A DNA stretch of 64,000 nucleotides from Pectinatus frisingensis (GTDB lineage Bacteria; Bacillota; Negativicutes; Selenomonadales; Selenomonadaceae): assembly GCF_015732285.1 (NCBI RefSeq), contig NZ_WIQU01000054.1, positions 62,001 through 126,000 of the forward strand, read 5' to 3'. Below, piece by piece: positions 8,307 through 16,864 of the stretch; within the stretch, counting starts at the first letter, position 1; every line of letters begins with the position of its first letter. The translations under genes were made by a program, and so were the position numbers. The notes under the pieces were generated by a model. That model ran no database searches. It had not been told where the DNA came from and was given only the letters and a program-made list of their open reading frames with translations.

Positions 8307-8996
8307 ATGAAACGTTCAGAAATCAATAAAAATATACAATATATTATAGACAAAGCCAAGGATTTTCATATCTTATTACCGTCGTTTGCTTTTTATACAT
8401 TGGATGATTGGAAAAATATAAAAAAAGAAGAATGTGAATTAGTAGATACCATGCTTGGTTGGGGAATCACTGATTTTGGGAAGGGTAATTACAATAAATG
8501 CGGATTAGGCATTTTCACATTTAGAAATGGCAGCCAACTAGAGCCTCAAAAATATCCAAAACCATATTGTGAAAAACTATTATTTGTATCAGATGGACAA
8601 ATGCTCCCTTATCATTTTCATTTTTCTAAAGTGGAAGATATAATCAATCGTGGTGGCGGTATTTTAGAAATAACATTATACAACGCCGATGGAAAAGAAG
8701 ATTTCGCCGACACAGATGTGACCGTTACCATCGACGGTAAAAAATCAACTGTACATGCAGGTGCATCCGTACAGATTAAACCGGGACAAAGTATTACATT
8801 ATTGCCGCGGCAATATCACTCATGGCATGGCATTCCCGGAACAGGAGATATTGCTGTTTTCGAAGTTTCAAGGGCAAATGATGACAATATAGATAATCGT
8901 TTTTATGACAAAACACCTTGGGTCCCCGCTGTTGATGAAGATGAACCAATCAAATATCTTGTTTTTGATGATTATAAAAAATACGTAAATTTTTAA
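8307..8996 (+). CDS. D-lyxose ketol-isomerase-like cupin (DUF1498 family)
   Basis: 229 residues. MLPYHFHFSKVEDI supplies HxH and Glu metal ligands, and PRQYHSWHGIPG gives a further His, the pattern of the cupin D-lyxose isomerase family. Family members interconvert D-lyxose and D-xylulose, and also D-mannose and D-fructose, with a divalent metal, in the cytoplasm. It sits between a ketose-phosphate aldolase and a ketose 3-epimerase, 26 nt after the former. These enzymes act on free sugars, whereas a PTS delivers phosphorylated ones; see findings. Confidence 0.85.
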   Translation: MKRSEINKNIQYIIDKAKDFHILLPSFAFYTLDDWKNIKKEECELVDTMLGWGITDFGKGNYNKCGLGIFTFRNGSQLEPQKYPKPYCEKLLFVSDGQMLPYHFHFSKVEDIINRGGGILEITLYNADGKEDFADTDVTVTIDGKKSTVHAGASVQIKPGQSITLLPRQYHSWHGIPGTGDIAVFEVSRANDDNIDNRFYDKTPWVPAVDEDEPIKYLVFDDYKKYVNF

Positions 8997-9046
8997 TGTA
9001 TAACTAATACCTTCTGCTTTACATTTATATTTAGGAAGTGAGACAC

Positions 9047-9907
9047 ATGAAAATAGGTGTAGATACATTTATCTGGACAGAAGTCTTTACTGATAAAGAT
9101 ATTTGGATAATAAAAAAGGCTGAAGAATTGGGATTCCAAGCAATTGATTTTGCAATAGCTCATCCTGAAACTTTTCCCACAGAAAAAGTCATAAAAGAAT
9201 TGCAGGGAAGATCTCTTCAAGCTGTGACATCAACAACACTAAATGCTGAAAACAGCTTGATCTCTCCAGATAAAGCCATAAGAGAAAATGGTATACAGTC
9301 ACTAAAACAGCTAATTGGTATTAATAAAGCAATTGGTTCCAACATACTAGGCGGTGTTAATTATGCCGGTTGGGGTTGCCTCACAGGTAAGCCACGCACA
9401 GAAGAAGAATGGAGTAATTCCGTAAATGCTATGAGAGAAGCAGCTGAATATGCTGTTAAAGTACATCCTGCTTTAAAAATATGCGTAGAGCCTGTTAATA
9501 GATTCGAAACTCATTTTATCAATACTGCTGCCGACGGCGTAAAGTATTGTAAGGATGTTGGTACAAAAAATATGGCTGTACATTTAGATTGTTTTCACAT
9601 GATAAGAGAAGAAACCAGTTATACAGAAGCAGTAAAAACATGTGGTAAGGAATTTCTTGGATATGTTCATGTGTGTGAAAACAACAGAGGCATACCGGGC
9701 ACCGGATTAGTTCCTTTTAAAGAATTTTTTACTGCATTAAAAGAAATCGGATACAGCGGTCCTTGTGTAATTGAATCCTTTGATCCAGGATTTGAAGAAT
9801 TAAATGAACAATGTGCAATATGGCGTAAATTCGCTGACACGGGAGAAGAATTAGCTGTAAAAGGCTTAGCCAATTTAAGGGAAATAGCCATTGAAGCAGG
9901 TGCATAA
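9047..9907 (+). CDS. D-tagatose 3-epimerase / allulose epimerase-like sugar epimerase
   Basis: 286 residues of the xylose-isomerase-like TIM barrel. Four metal ligands of ketose 3-epimerases are recognisable: Glu in CVEPVNRFE, Asp in VHLDCFHM, His in YVHVCENNRG and Glu in CVIESFDPG. The family epimerises ketoses at C3 (tagatose/sorbose, fructose/psicose, and pentuloses). AGGAAGTG supports ATG 9047 over the in-frame GTG at 9038. Together with the lyxose-isomerase-like gene it would funnel several rare sugars into one ketose. Confidence 0.85.
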   Translation: MKIGVDTFIWTEVFTDKDIWIIKKAEELGFQAIDFAIAHPETFPTEKVIKELQGRSLQAVTSTTLNAENSLISPDKAIRENGIQSLKQLIGINKAIGSNILGGVNYAGWGCLTGKPRTEEEWSNSVNAMREAAEYAVKVHPALKICVEPVNRFETHFINTAADGVKYCKDVGTKNMAVHLDCFHMIREETSYTEAVKTCGKEFLGYVHVCENNRGIPGTGLVPFKEFFTALKEIGYSGPCVIESFDPGFEELNEQCAIWRKFADTGEELAVKGLANLREIAIEAGA

Positions 9908-9931
9908 TAATTTATAACAAGGAGCACAATT

Positions 9932-10927
9932 ATGCAGAGAATAATGAATGACCCGGATAACATAGTGGATGAGATGCTGGCGGGTTTTATAAAAGCACAT
10001 GATAATATTGTAGAATCTACAGCTAACAGCCGTGTCGTAAAAGCTAAAAATATTCTGCCCGATAAAGTTGGCGTAATAACTGGTGGAGGCAGTGGACATA
10101 AACCTGCATTCATTGGTTATGTCGGTAAAAACATGTGTGATGCCGCAGCTGTCGGAGAAATATTTTCATCACCAACTGCCGCAGCTTTTCTTGATGCCGC
10201 CAAAGCTGTCGATCAGGGAAAAGGTGTCGCCTGTCTTTATGGCAACTATTCCGGTGACAACATGAACGTGAAAATGGCACTAAAAATGGCTAAAAAACAA
10301 GGCATTACCATAAAAACTGTAGTAGCTAATGATGATGTTGCATCAGCGCCTAAGGGCCAGGAAGAAAAACGTCGTGGTGTTGCCGGTGAAATCTTGATGT
10401 GGAAAGTCGGCGCAGCTAAAGCAGCACAAGGAGCTTCTCTGGATGAAGTCATAGCTGCTGCCCAGAAAGCTATCGATGCTACAAAAAGTATTGGTATCGG
10501 TTTATCACCATGTACTCTGCCAACAGTCGGCCATTCTAATTTTGACATAAAACATGGTACGATGGAAGTTGGTATCGGACACCATGGCGAACCAGGCATG
10601 AAAGTTTGTCCATTGGGTACAGCTAAAGAGATAGCTAAAAAAATGGTTGATATCGTACTGTCCGATTATCCTTTTAAAAAAGATGATGAAGTCGTTATAC
10701 TGGTATCAGGACTTGGTGCTACCCCGGTCATGGAGCTTTATGTACTGTACAATGAAATTGAAAAATTAATTGGTCATGCAGGATTAAAGGTACACAAGGC
10801 TTATGTAGGGAACTATTTTACATCGCTGGAAATGATGGGTGCTACATTTACAATGATGAAATTGGATAAGGAATTAAAAGAACTCATTGACGTGCCGGCG
10901 TACAGTATGGGATTAAAGCAGGAATAG
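9932..10927 (+). CDS. dhaK: Dihydroxyacetone kinase substrate-binding subunit DhaK
   Basis: 331 residues. GGGSGHKPAFIGYVG is the N-terminal DhaK signature, and GHHGEPG near residue 220 includes the His that binds dihydroxyacetone covalently as a hemiaminal in characterised DhaK. It works with DhaL, the nucleotide-binding subunit encoded 9 nt downstream. Phosphorylation of dihydroxyacetone, D-glyceraldehyde or erythrulose would recover the aldehyde or ketone half released by the aldolase upstream (inference). No DhaM phosphodonor gene is in the window, so either ATP is used or DhaM is elsewhere. Confidence 0.92.
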   Translation: MQRIMNDPDNIVDEMLAGFIKAHDNIVESTANSRVVKAKNILPDKVGVITGGGSGHKPAFIGYVGKNMCDAAAVGEIFSSPTAAAFLDAAKAVDQGKGVACLYGNYSGDNMNVKMALKMAKKQGITIKTVVANDDVASAPKGQEEKRRGVAGEILMWKVGAAKAAQGASLDEVIAAAQKAIDATKSIGIGLSPCTLPTVGHSNFDIKHGTMEVGIGHHGEPGMKVCPLGTAKEIAKKMVDIVLSDYPFKKDDEVVILVSGLGATPVMELYVLYNEIEKLIGHAGLKVHKAYVGNYFTSLEMMGATFTMMKLDKELKELIDVPAYSMGLKQE

Positions 10928-10936
10928 GAGTTTATA

Positions 10937-11575
10937 ATGAGTACATTTGACAATAAAGACGGGGGAGCCGTTTTACTGGCGATGGTGGATACCATACAAA
11001 AGAATAAAGCATATTTAAGCGATATTGATGGATTGATTGGTGATGGAGACCACGGCGTAAATATGAACAAAGGCTTTTCTCTATTTGAAAAAAATTATTG
11101 TGACAAAGAATTCCTTTTCAGCGAAGGTCTTGAATATCTTGGAATGACTTTAATGAATGATATCGGCGGTTCGATGGGACCAATATATGGTACTATATTC
11201 ACCGGCATGAGTGAAGCAGGGAGCAATTTACAGAAAATATCTCTGACAGATTTCGCAGCAATGCTGGAAAACGGATATAAGGGACTTAGTGAGATAATTG
11301 AAGCTAAAGTAGGAGATAAAACTCTTGTGGATACGCTGATTCCAGCAATTAACAGTTTAAGGGACAGTGTGGCACGAAAAGAAGATTTTAAGCGGGCATT
11401 GCTGAAAATGAAAACTGCGGCAAAAGCGGGCAGTGATTCTACTAAAAACTTTAAAGCAAAGTATGGCAGAGCCAGCAGGTTGGGAGAAAGAAGCATTGGC
11501 GTTCTTGATACCGGGTCAGTATCATGTTATCTGCTTTTATCGGCCATGGCTGATTCTATTATTACTTTATTGTAA
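10937..11575 (+). CDS. dhaL: Dihydroxyacetone kinase nucleotide-binding subunit DhaL
   Basis: 212 residues of the DhaL/DAK2 alpha-helical barrel. DIDGLIGDGDHGVNMNKGF gives the three Asp that bind two magnesium ions and the nucleotide phosphates, and GGSMGPIYGT is the second glycine-rich loop. It transfers phosphate to the substrate held by DhaK. Last gene of the operon; no clear intrinsic terminator is visible in the 168 nt before the convergent exporter gene. Confidence 0.92.
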   Translation: MSTFDNKDGGAVLLAMVDTIQKNKAYLSDIDGLIGDGDHGVNMNKGFSLFEKNYCDKEFLFSEGLEYLGMTLMNDIGGSMGPIYGTIFTGMSEAGSNLQKISLTDFAAMLENGYKGLSEIIEAKVGDKTLVDTLIPAINSLRDSVARKEDFKRALLKMKTAAKAGSDSTKNFKAKYGRASRLGERSIGVLDTGSVSCYLLLSAMADSIITLL

Positions 11576-11659
11576 TAAAAATAATTTGGTTAGTTTTGAT
11601 ATTTATTAAAAATATTGATTACAAAATTATTTAATATTGATGATTGTTTTGCAATGTAT

Positions 11660-11675
11660 TGTTCGTATACAAACA
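11660..11675. repeat. Near-perfect palindrome between convergent genes
   Basis: TGTTCGTATACAAACA is symmetric at 7 of 8 positions, centred on GTATAC, in the dhaL/MFS 3'-3' gap. It resembles a repressor operator but is not next to any gene start. Confidence 0.4.
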
Positions 11676-11743
11676 TTCATTTTTAGTTAGCTTTTTATCT
11701 GAATTAGATTATGCAAAAGACGAAAAACTTATGTTATTTTTTA

Positions 11744-13111
11744 TTAAGAGGTTCGGTCTTTTTTCCGTGTACCTCGTGCTAAAGAACAGATAATGCCTAT
11801 AGTACAAGTCAGGGAAAGAATTGTAAAAATGTTTTGTATACCTTCCAGTAAAGCAGGTATATACCCACCGGTTATGATGTTTTTAGTGGCGACTGATAGT
11901 AAAAAAGTAACAATAGCCATACTGATTGCCTGACCAAACATACGCATAACAGCCAGGGTAGATGAAGCAACACCATAGAATTTAGGTTGTACCGCACCCA
12001 TGATGGCGTTATTATTTGGAGAAGAAAAAAGGGCAAAGCCTATTCCTATAATTATGAGGATGCTTCCTATATAATAAGAAGTAGTCGTTGTTGTTAGATG
12101 AGAAAGCATATATAGACCAAATGCCGTGATGCCCATACCGCTGGAAGCTACTAAGCGCGGTTCAAATTTATCAGAGAGGGCACCGGCTAAAGGGGACAAC
12201 AGTGACATCATTATTGGCTGCAGTAATAAAAGCATGCCGGCACTTAAGGCATCAAATCCACGTATCACTTGCAAATATAATGATAATGTGAAGGAAATGC
12301 CAAAGGTAGCGCTGTAATGAATGAGGGCAGCCGTATTAGACATGGCAAAGATAGTGTTTTTAAATAATGATAGAGCAAAAAGAGGATATTTAATATGATT
12401 CTGTCGATAAATAAAAGCGACAGCTAGGACTAAACCGATGATAATAAGCCATTTCATGAGAGGATGACGAGCATAATCGGACAGCCCGTAAAGTATCGAA
12501 GCAGCAGACAATGCATAAAGCAAGGAACTGAACATGTCTAGTTTTTCATTGCGATCACCATACCATTCTTGTTTGACGGAACTCATTATATAAATGCTGG
12601 TAAAAATTCCGAGTGCCGTAAAAATGAAAATTGTTCGCCAACCAAGAAATTGTGTAAGCGCACCACCGATTACGGGACCGAGTGAAAGTCCCATATAGAC
12701 ACAAGACGCGGAATAACCGATGATTTGGCCGCGCTTTTGTGGGGGATGGCTGGCAACCAGCATAGCCATGCCAGTGGAAAAGTTCATCGCCATAAAAATG
12801 CCCTGCATAAAACGTAATAATAAAAGTATATTTAAAGCAGGTGCAAAAACACAAGCCAGTGTGGTGAAAGCAACACCAATGCACCCGGTTTGATAAACTT
12901 TGCGTCGGCCATTTATGTCAGCGTATTTGCCGCTGGGCAATAATAAAATGACTGAACCTAGTAGAAATAAAGTCAGTATCCATGTCAAATTTTCGGCATT
13001 CACACCATATTCTAAGGCCATTGAAGGAATCGCTACATTGACAGAGCTGCCCATGAAAGGACCGAAGAAAGATGTCAGTAATACGGAAATAAAAACCTTT
13101 TTTTCATCCAT
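11744..13111 (-). CDS. MFS multidrug exporter, DHA2 (EmrB/QacA) family
   Basis: 455 residues with about 14 predicted membrane spans. SGKYADINGRRKVYQTG matches motif A of the major facilitator superfamily, and GLSLGPVIGGALTQFLGWRTIF is motif C, which marks antiporters of the drug:H+ type. Probably exports toxic organic compounds; the substrate is unknown. Monocistronic and leftward, convergent with dhaL and divergent from cysK. ATG follows a weak AGGT ribosome-binding site. Confidence 0.85.
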   Translation of the reverse strand: MDEKKVFISVLLTSFFGPFMGSSVNVAIPSMALEYGVNAENLTWILTLFLLGSVILLLPSGKYADINGRRKVYQTGCIGVAFTTLACVFAPALNILLLLRFMQGIFMAMNFSTGMAMLVASHPPQKRGQIIGYSASCVYMGLSLGPVIGGALTQFLGWRTIFIFTALGIFTSIYIMSSVKQEWYGDRNEKLDMFSSLLYALSAASILYGLSDYARHPLMKWLIIIGLVLAVAFIYRQNHIKYPLFALSLFKNTIFAMSNTAALIHYSATFGISFTLSLYLQVIRGFDALSAGMLLLLQPIMMSLLSPLAGALSDKFEPRLVASSGMGITAFGLYMLSHLTTTTTSYYIGSILIIIGIGFALFSSPNNNAIMGAVQPKFYGVASSTLAVMRMFGQAISMAIVTFLLSVATKNIITGGYIPALLEGIQNIFTILSLTCTIGIICSLARGTRKKDRTS

Positions 13112-13137
13112 AATAGTTACCTGATAAAATAATATTT

Positions 13138-13167
13138 AATATAGTTTTTATTATAGTATAAAATCAA
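13138..13167 (-). promoter_or_regulatory. Candidate promoter of the MFS exporter
   Basis: On the minus strand TTGATT (13162-13167) and TATATT (13138-13143) are separated by 18 bases, close to the start codon. Confidence 0.5.
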
Positions 13168-13203
13168 TGGTATGGATATATCTGATTGATAAAATAGGAT
13201 ATA

Positions 13204-13232
13204 TTGACTTTATAAATTGCCGATGCTATAAT
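13204..13232 (+). promoter_or_regulatory. Distal promoter of the cysK leader
   Basis: TTGACT (13204-13209) and a perfect TATAAT (13227-13232) with a 17-base spacer. Transcription from about 13239 meets a strong terminator at 13296-13343 before reaching cysK. Confidence 0.75.
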
Positions 13233-13295
13233 CAAGATGCGAATAATAATTGTGTATTAATTATGATATACTATCAGGCTGATTAGAAAACTAAA

Positions 13296-13343
13296 GGCTT
13301 GGCGGGCAGAAACATTTGTGTAGCTGTCAGTCAGGTCTTTTTT
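13296..13343 (+). terminator. Intrinsic terminator in the cysK leader (attenuator or small RNA end)
   Basis: GGCTTGGCGGGCAG pairs with CTGTCAGTCAGGTC (13 of 14 positions, some G-U) around a 14-base loop, followed by TTTTTT. It lies about 60-100 nt after the distal promoter and 128 nt before cysK. No T-box or SAM riboswitch consensus was recognised. Confidence 0.75.
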
Positions 13344-13407
13344 CTGTTTAACAGGAGGCGAAGTTGATTGGTGATTGAATGGGAAAAAAGTGTTTAGGCA
13401 ATATTTA

Positions 13408-13437
13408 TTGACGGGTAGGTAGAATGGTTAGTATTAT
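13408..13437 (+). promoter_or_regulatory. Candidate proximal promoter of cysK
   Basis: TTGACG (13408-13413), an 18-base spacer and TATTAT (13432-13437), giving a start about 25 nt before the cysK ribosome-binding site. It would bypass the leader terminator. Confidence 0.55.
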
Positions 13438-13470
13438 TATTACAACATTAGTTTAAATGGAGGAATTAAC

Positions 13471-14403
13471 ATGGCGGAAATTTATGATAGCATTACACAG
13501 CTTATTGGGAATACCCCGATTTTACGGGCAACAAATTATATAAAAAAACATGATTTGAAGGCGGATATTTTGGGCAAACTGGAATATTTCAACCCAGCGG
13601 GAAGTACAAAGGACCGCATCGCCAAATCAATGATCGAGGATGCAGAACAACGTGATATCTTGAAGAAAAATTCTGTGATAATAGAACCGACCAGTGGCAA
13701 TACTGGTATAGGACTGGCTGCGATTGCAGCATCGCGTGGTTATAAAATAATAATAACAATGCCGGAAACGATGAGCGTAGAACGGCGTAATTTGTTAAAA
13801 GCCTATGGGGCAAAAATTGTGCTTACCGATGGTAAGGCAGGCATGAAGGGCGCTATAGCTAAGGCTGAAGAATTGGCTAAAGAAACACCAAACTCATTTA
13901 TACCGTCGCAGTTCACTAATCCGGCTAATCCTAAGGCACATTATTTGACGACGGGGCCGGAAATATGGGCTGATACTAAGGGAAAGGTTGATATTTTTAT
14001 TGCGGGGGTAGGTACAGGGGGTACACTTTCCGGTACTGGGAAATATTTAAAAGAAAAAAATCCTGACATAAAAATTTATGCTGTTGAACCGGAAACATCA
14101 CCAGTCCTAAGTGAAGGCAAGGCTGGTCCACATAAAATCCAGGGTATCGGAGCGGGGTTTATTCCAGAAACCTTGGATACAAAAATTTATGACGCAGTCA
14201 TTACTATATCTAATGAGGATGCTTTTAAATACGGCCGGGATTTTTCACAATCGGAAGGCGTATTAGTGGGAATCTCATCTGGGGCTGCATTTGCTGCTGC
14301 CGTCAAATTGGCACAGAAACAAGAAAATTTTGGTAAGACAATAGTAGCTATTTTACCGGATACTGGTGAACGTTATTTGTCCACAGCGTTGTTTAATGAT
14401 TGA
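13471..14403 (+). CDS. cysK: Cysteine synthase A (O-acetylserine sulfhydrylase)
   Basis: 310 residues of the fold-type II PLP family. NPAGSTKDRIAK carries the Schiff-base Lys47, EPTSGNTGIGLA binds the substrate carboxylate, and GVGTGGTLSGTGKYLKE binds the PLP phosphate. It makes cysteine from O-acetylserine and sulfide in the cytoplasm. Length matches CysK. No cysE is nearby. ATG follows GGAGG. The leader contains two promoters flanking a terminator, so transcription may be attenuated. Confidence 0.95.
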   Translation: MAEIYDSITQLIGNTPILRATNYIKKHDLKADILGKLEYFNPAGSTKDRIAKSMIEDAEQRDILKKNSVIIEPTSGNTGIGLAAIAASRGYKIIITMPETMSVERRNLLKAYGAKIVLTDGKAGMKGAIAKAEELAKETPNSFIPSQFTNPANPKAHYLTTGPEIWADTKGKVDIFIAGVGTGGTLSGTGKYLKEKNPDIKIYAVEPETSPVLSEGKAGPHKIQGIGAGFIPETLDTKIYDAVITISNEDAFKYGRDFSQSEGVLVGISSGAAFAAAVKLAQKQENFGKTIVAILPDTGERYLSTALFND

Positions 14404-14439
14404 TAATAATTTAAGAAAACTCTAATGTTAAGTAAGATG

Positions 14440-14492
14440 CACCTCTGTACAGAATAATTATTTTTTTTAATGTTCTGCACAGAGGTGTTTTA
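14440..14492 (+). terminator. Terminator downstream of cysK
   Basis: CACCTCTGTACAGAA pairs with TTCTGCACAGAGGTG around an AT-rich loop and is followed by TTTT. Confidence 0.8.
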
Positions 14493-14503
14493 TGTAATTT
14501 TTA

Positions 14504-14532
14504 TTGCAAATTAAGTTACCTTACATTATAAT
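14504..14532 (+). promoter_or_regulatory. Promoter of the YjfB-like gene
   Basis: TTGCAA (14504-14509) and TATAAT (14527-14532) with a 17-base spacer, about 45 nt before the start codon. No convincing sigma-28 consensus was seen. Confidence 0.7.
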
Positions 14533-14576
14533 AAGAACAGATTTATGATATTTTATGTCGAAAGGGCATGTAGCTT

Positions 14577-14759
14577 ATGGATACAATGAGTATCGCTGCT
14601 ATGTCAGTTGGGATGAATCAGGCCCAGTTGCAACAAAATGTTGGAATAGCAGCTCTTGGTAAAGTCTTCGATGAAATGAAGTCATCTGCTGACATGATCA
14701 CTGAGTTATCTGTCGGCTCCGATTCTAACCTTGGTACTAGTGTGGACATTAGTGTGTGA
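14577..14759 (+). CDS. YjfB-family small protein (putative motility protein)
   Basis: 60 residues: MSIAAMSVGMNQAQLQQNVGIAALGKVFDEM resembles the YjfB/PF14070 pattern (alternating Ala/Met/Gln helix followed by VGIA.L.K). Function is not established; the family is listed as putative motility protein in flagellated Firmicutes. A promoter upstream and a short terminator hairpin downstream make it a complete single-gene unit. Starts at 14577 or 14586 are both possible behind AAAGGG. Confidence 0.65.
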   Translation: MDTMSIAAMSVGMNQAQLQQNVGIAALGKVFDEMKSSADMITELSVGSDSNLGTSVDISV

Positions 14760-14763
14760 TTCA

Positions 14764-14784
14764 TACGGCTTAGCCGTAATTTTA
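14764..14784 (+). terminator. Short terminator after the YjfB-like gene
   Basis: TACGGC-TTA-GCCGTA followed by ATTTTAT. Six base pairs only, so modest. Confidence 0.5.
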
Positions 14785-14868
14785 TATTAAGCTTATTGTT
14801 CGAATTTGCACGGTACCACAATGGCAGGAGGAACAACGGGGCTTGAAAAATGTAAGGGGATTTTGTAG

Positions 14869-15165
14869 ATGGATTATCAAGACAAGACATTGACATGTAA
14901 GGACTGCGGCAAAGAATTCATATTCACTGCAGGGGAACAGGAATTTTATGCGGAAAAAGGTTTTCAAAATGAGCCCAGTCGCTGCCACGAATGCCGCGAT
15001 GCGAAACGGCAGCACAGTCGAGATGGCCGTTCATCTTCTCGCAAAATGTACGAGGCTGTTTGCGCAAAATGTGGCGCGACAACACAAGTTCCTTTTGAAC
15101 CAAAGCCAGATCGTCCTGTATACTGCCGTGATTGTTTCAATATTATTCATAATAAAACAATGTAG
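14869..15165 (+). CDS. Zinc-ribbon protein with repeated CxxC motifs
   Basis: 98 residues with four CxxC pairs: CKDC, CHEC, CAKC and CRDC. The first two frame a zf-trcl-type ribbon (GKEFIFTAGEQEFYAEKGF...PSRCHECR), and the last two match the CxxC-x17-CxxC domain. Likely binds two zinc ions; a DNA- or RNA-associated role is guessed from other zinc ribbons, with no direct evidence. Common as a small stand-alone protein in anaerobic Firmicutes. AAGGGGA precedes the ATG; a terminator follows. Confidence 0.75.
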   Translation: MDYQDKTLTCKDCGKEFIFTAGEQEFYAEKGFQNEPSRCHECRDAKRQHSRDGRSSSRKMYEAVCAKCGATTQVPFEPKPDRPVYCRDCFNIIHNKTM

Positions 15166-15207
15166 TGCTGCTGGATGAACACAGCGGCAGCGAATAGCGC
15201 GCCGGCA

Positions 15208-15243
15208 AAGGAGCATGGGTGGTTTATCCGTGCTCCTTTTTAT
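15208..15243 (+). terminator. Terminator after the zinc-ribbon gene
   Basis: AAAGGAGCA and TGCTCCTTT pair with a GG/CC extension around the loop, followed by TTTTTATA. Confidence 0.85.
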
Positions 15244-15358
15244 ATAAGAGGACAAGAATTAACCATATTTTGTAATTTGATCATTGGTACTTTGAGATAT
15301 GGTTTCATGCCTGTCTGTGAATAGGGGCTGGAAGAAATAATATTTAGGAGGATTTTAT

Positions 15359-16159
15359 ATGAAAAAAATCTTATTATTGTGTTTGGCTGTTATTATGGGG
15401 GCAGCTTTTGTCGTGGCTGGCTGCGGTAGCAATGACACTGCTAAGGAAAGTTCCGCTTCGGGATCCGGCGGAGAAAAAGTATTGAAAGTTGCGACCAGTG
15501 CTGATTTTGCACCATTTGAATTCCAAGGTGAAAACGATACTGATTATCAAGGCTTTGACATGGATTTAATAAGAGCTATAGGTAAGGAAATGGGCACTAA
15601 AGTTGAAATTAACAATATTAGTTTTGACGGACTTATTCCTGCATTACAGACAGGAAATATCGATGCTGTAATAACAGGCATGTCAATAAATGAAGAACGA
15701 GAAAAAGAAGTTGCTTTTTCGGATCCTTATTACGAATCAGGGCTCACTATAATAGTTAAGGCTGACAATAACAGCATTAATTCTTTTAATGACCTTCAGG
15801 GCAAAAAAATTGCCGTTCAGATAGGAACGACCGGCGCAGAAGAAGCAAAAAAAATTCCTAATGCACAGGTAAAAGAATTAAATAGCTCAGCGGACACATT
15901 CTTGGAACTAAAAGCTGGAAATGTTGATGCTGTAGTAAATGATAAACCGGTCAATGCTTATTATATGACTAAAAACAGTGATAACAGTGTAAAACGTGTC
16001 GGAGAACAACTTACCTCCGAAAACTATGGAATTGCTGTGAAGAAAGATAATACAAAACTTGTACAGGAAATTAATGATGCTCTTAAAAAATTAAAAGAAA
16101 ACGGCGAATACAACAAGATTTATAAAAAGTGGTTTGGCACGGAACCTTCCAATAATTGA
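15359..16159 (+). CDS. Amino-acid ABC transporter substrate-binding lipoprotein
   Basis: 266 residues. A signal peptide with lipobox VVAGC puts the lipid-anchored Cys at position 22, followed by a Ser/Gly/Lys linker and a bilobed family 3 solute-binding domain (about 42-262). ADFAPFEF, GFDMDLI, ISFDGLIPALQTGNIDAVI and EREKEVAFSDPYYESG are typical of GlnH/HisJ/ArtJ proteins. It captures a polar amino acid at the outer face for the permease and ATPase encoded next. Glutamine is a fair guess, not proven. Confidence 0.9.
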   Translation: MKKILLLCLAVIMGAAFVVAGCGSNDTAKESSASGSGGEKVLKVATSADFAPFEFQGENDTDYQGFDMDLIRAIGKEMGTKVEINNISFDGLIPALQTGNIDAVITGMSINEEREKEVAFSDPYYESGLTIIVKADNNSINSFNDLQGKKIAVQIGTTGAEEAKKIPNAQVKELNSSADTFLELKAGNVDAVVNDKPVNAYYMTKNSDNSVKRVGEQLTSENYGIAVKKDNTKLVQEINDALKKLKENGEYNKIYKKWFGTEPSNN

Positions 16160-16195
16160 TTGATGCTGCCGAAAAATATATAGGATGTTGACTAG

Positions 16196-16864
16196 ATGAG
16201 TTTTAATTTTGCTTTAATTATAAAATCATTGCCTCTTTTATTAGCTGGTGCAGTAGTTACCGTAAAAATAACATTGATAAGTGTATCAATGGGGATTGTA
16301 ATCGGTATGTTTGTTGGTATTGCACGTGTTGTAAAGGTAAAACCGGTAAAATGGCTGGCAGCTGTTTATGTCGATTTTATTCGTGGAACGCCGTTACTTG
16401 TACAGATTTTTATCATTTATTTTGCTCTGCCGATGGTGCTTGGAATCCATATGGATCCGTTTTTTGCAGCAATAACTGCATGCAGTATAAACAGCGGAGC
16501 TTATGTGGCTGAAATATTTAGGGCGGGCATTCAGGCTGTTGATGAGGGACAGATGGAAGCTGGACGTTCACTCGGGCTTACTTGGGCACAAACAATGCAG
16601 TATATTATAGTGCCGCAGGCTTTTAAAAGTGTTATTCCTCCGTTGGGAAATGAATTTATCGCGCTATTGAAGGATTCTTCGCTTGTTTCGGTGATCGGAT
16701 TTGAAGAATTAACCCGCAGAGGGCAGCTTATAATAGCGCGTACGTATGGTTCACTGGAAATTTGGGTGACAGTGGCATTCCTTTATTTGATAATGACACT
16801 TACTATTTCCCGCTTAGTAGCTTATCTGGAACGGAGGTTTGATATAAAAAATGATAGAAGTTAA
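16196..16864 (+). CDS. Amino-acid ABC transporter permease (HisM/GlnP type)
   Basis: 222 residues with about five membrane spans. [13 protein letters not shown] is the polar amino-acid permease signature. The EAA loop [25 protein letters not shown] (split here as two consecutive stretches) contacts the ATPase. Its 3' end overlaps the ATPase gene by 14 nt, so translation is coupled. Probably a homodimer in the membrane. Confidence 0.92.
   Translation: MSFNFALIIKSLPLLLAGAVVTVKITLISVSMGIVIGMFVGIARVVKVKPVKWLAAVYVDFIRGTPLLVQIFIIYFALPMVLGIHMDPFFAAITACSINSGAYVAEIFRAGIQAVDEGQMEAGRSLGLTWAQTMQYIIVPQAFKSVIPPLGNEFIALLKDSSLVSVIGFEELTRRGQLIIARTYGSLEIWVTVAFLYLIMTLTISRLVAYLERRFDIKNDRS

Noticed and set aside
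9667-10113. 148-codon leftward frame over the epimerase-dhaK junction
   Set aside because: Crosses two well-supported genes on the other strand and lacks a ribosome-binding site.
13239-13343. T-box or SAM riboswitch before cysK
   Set aside because: Neither the T-box core (AGGGTGG..) nor the SAM-I core is present; only the terminator is supported.
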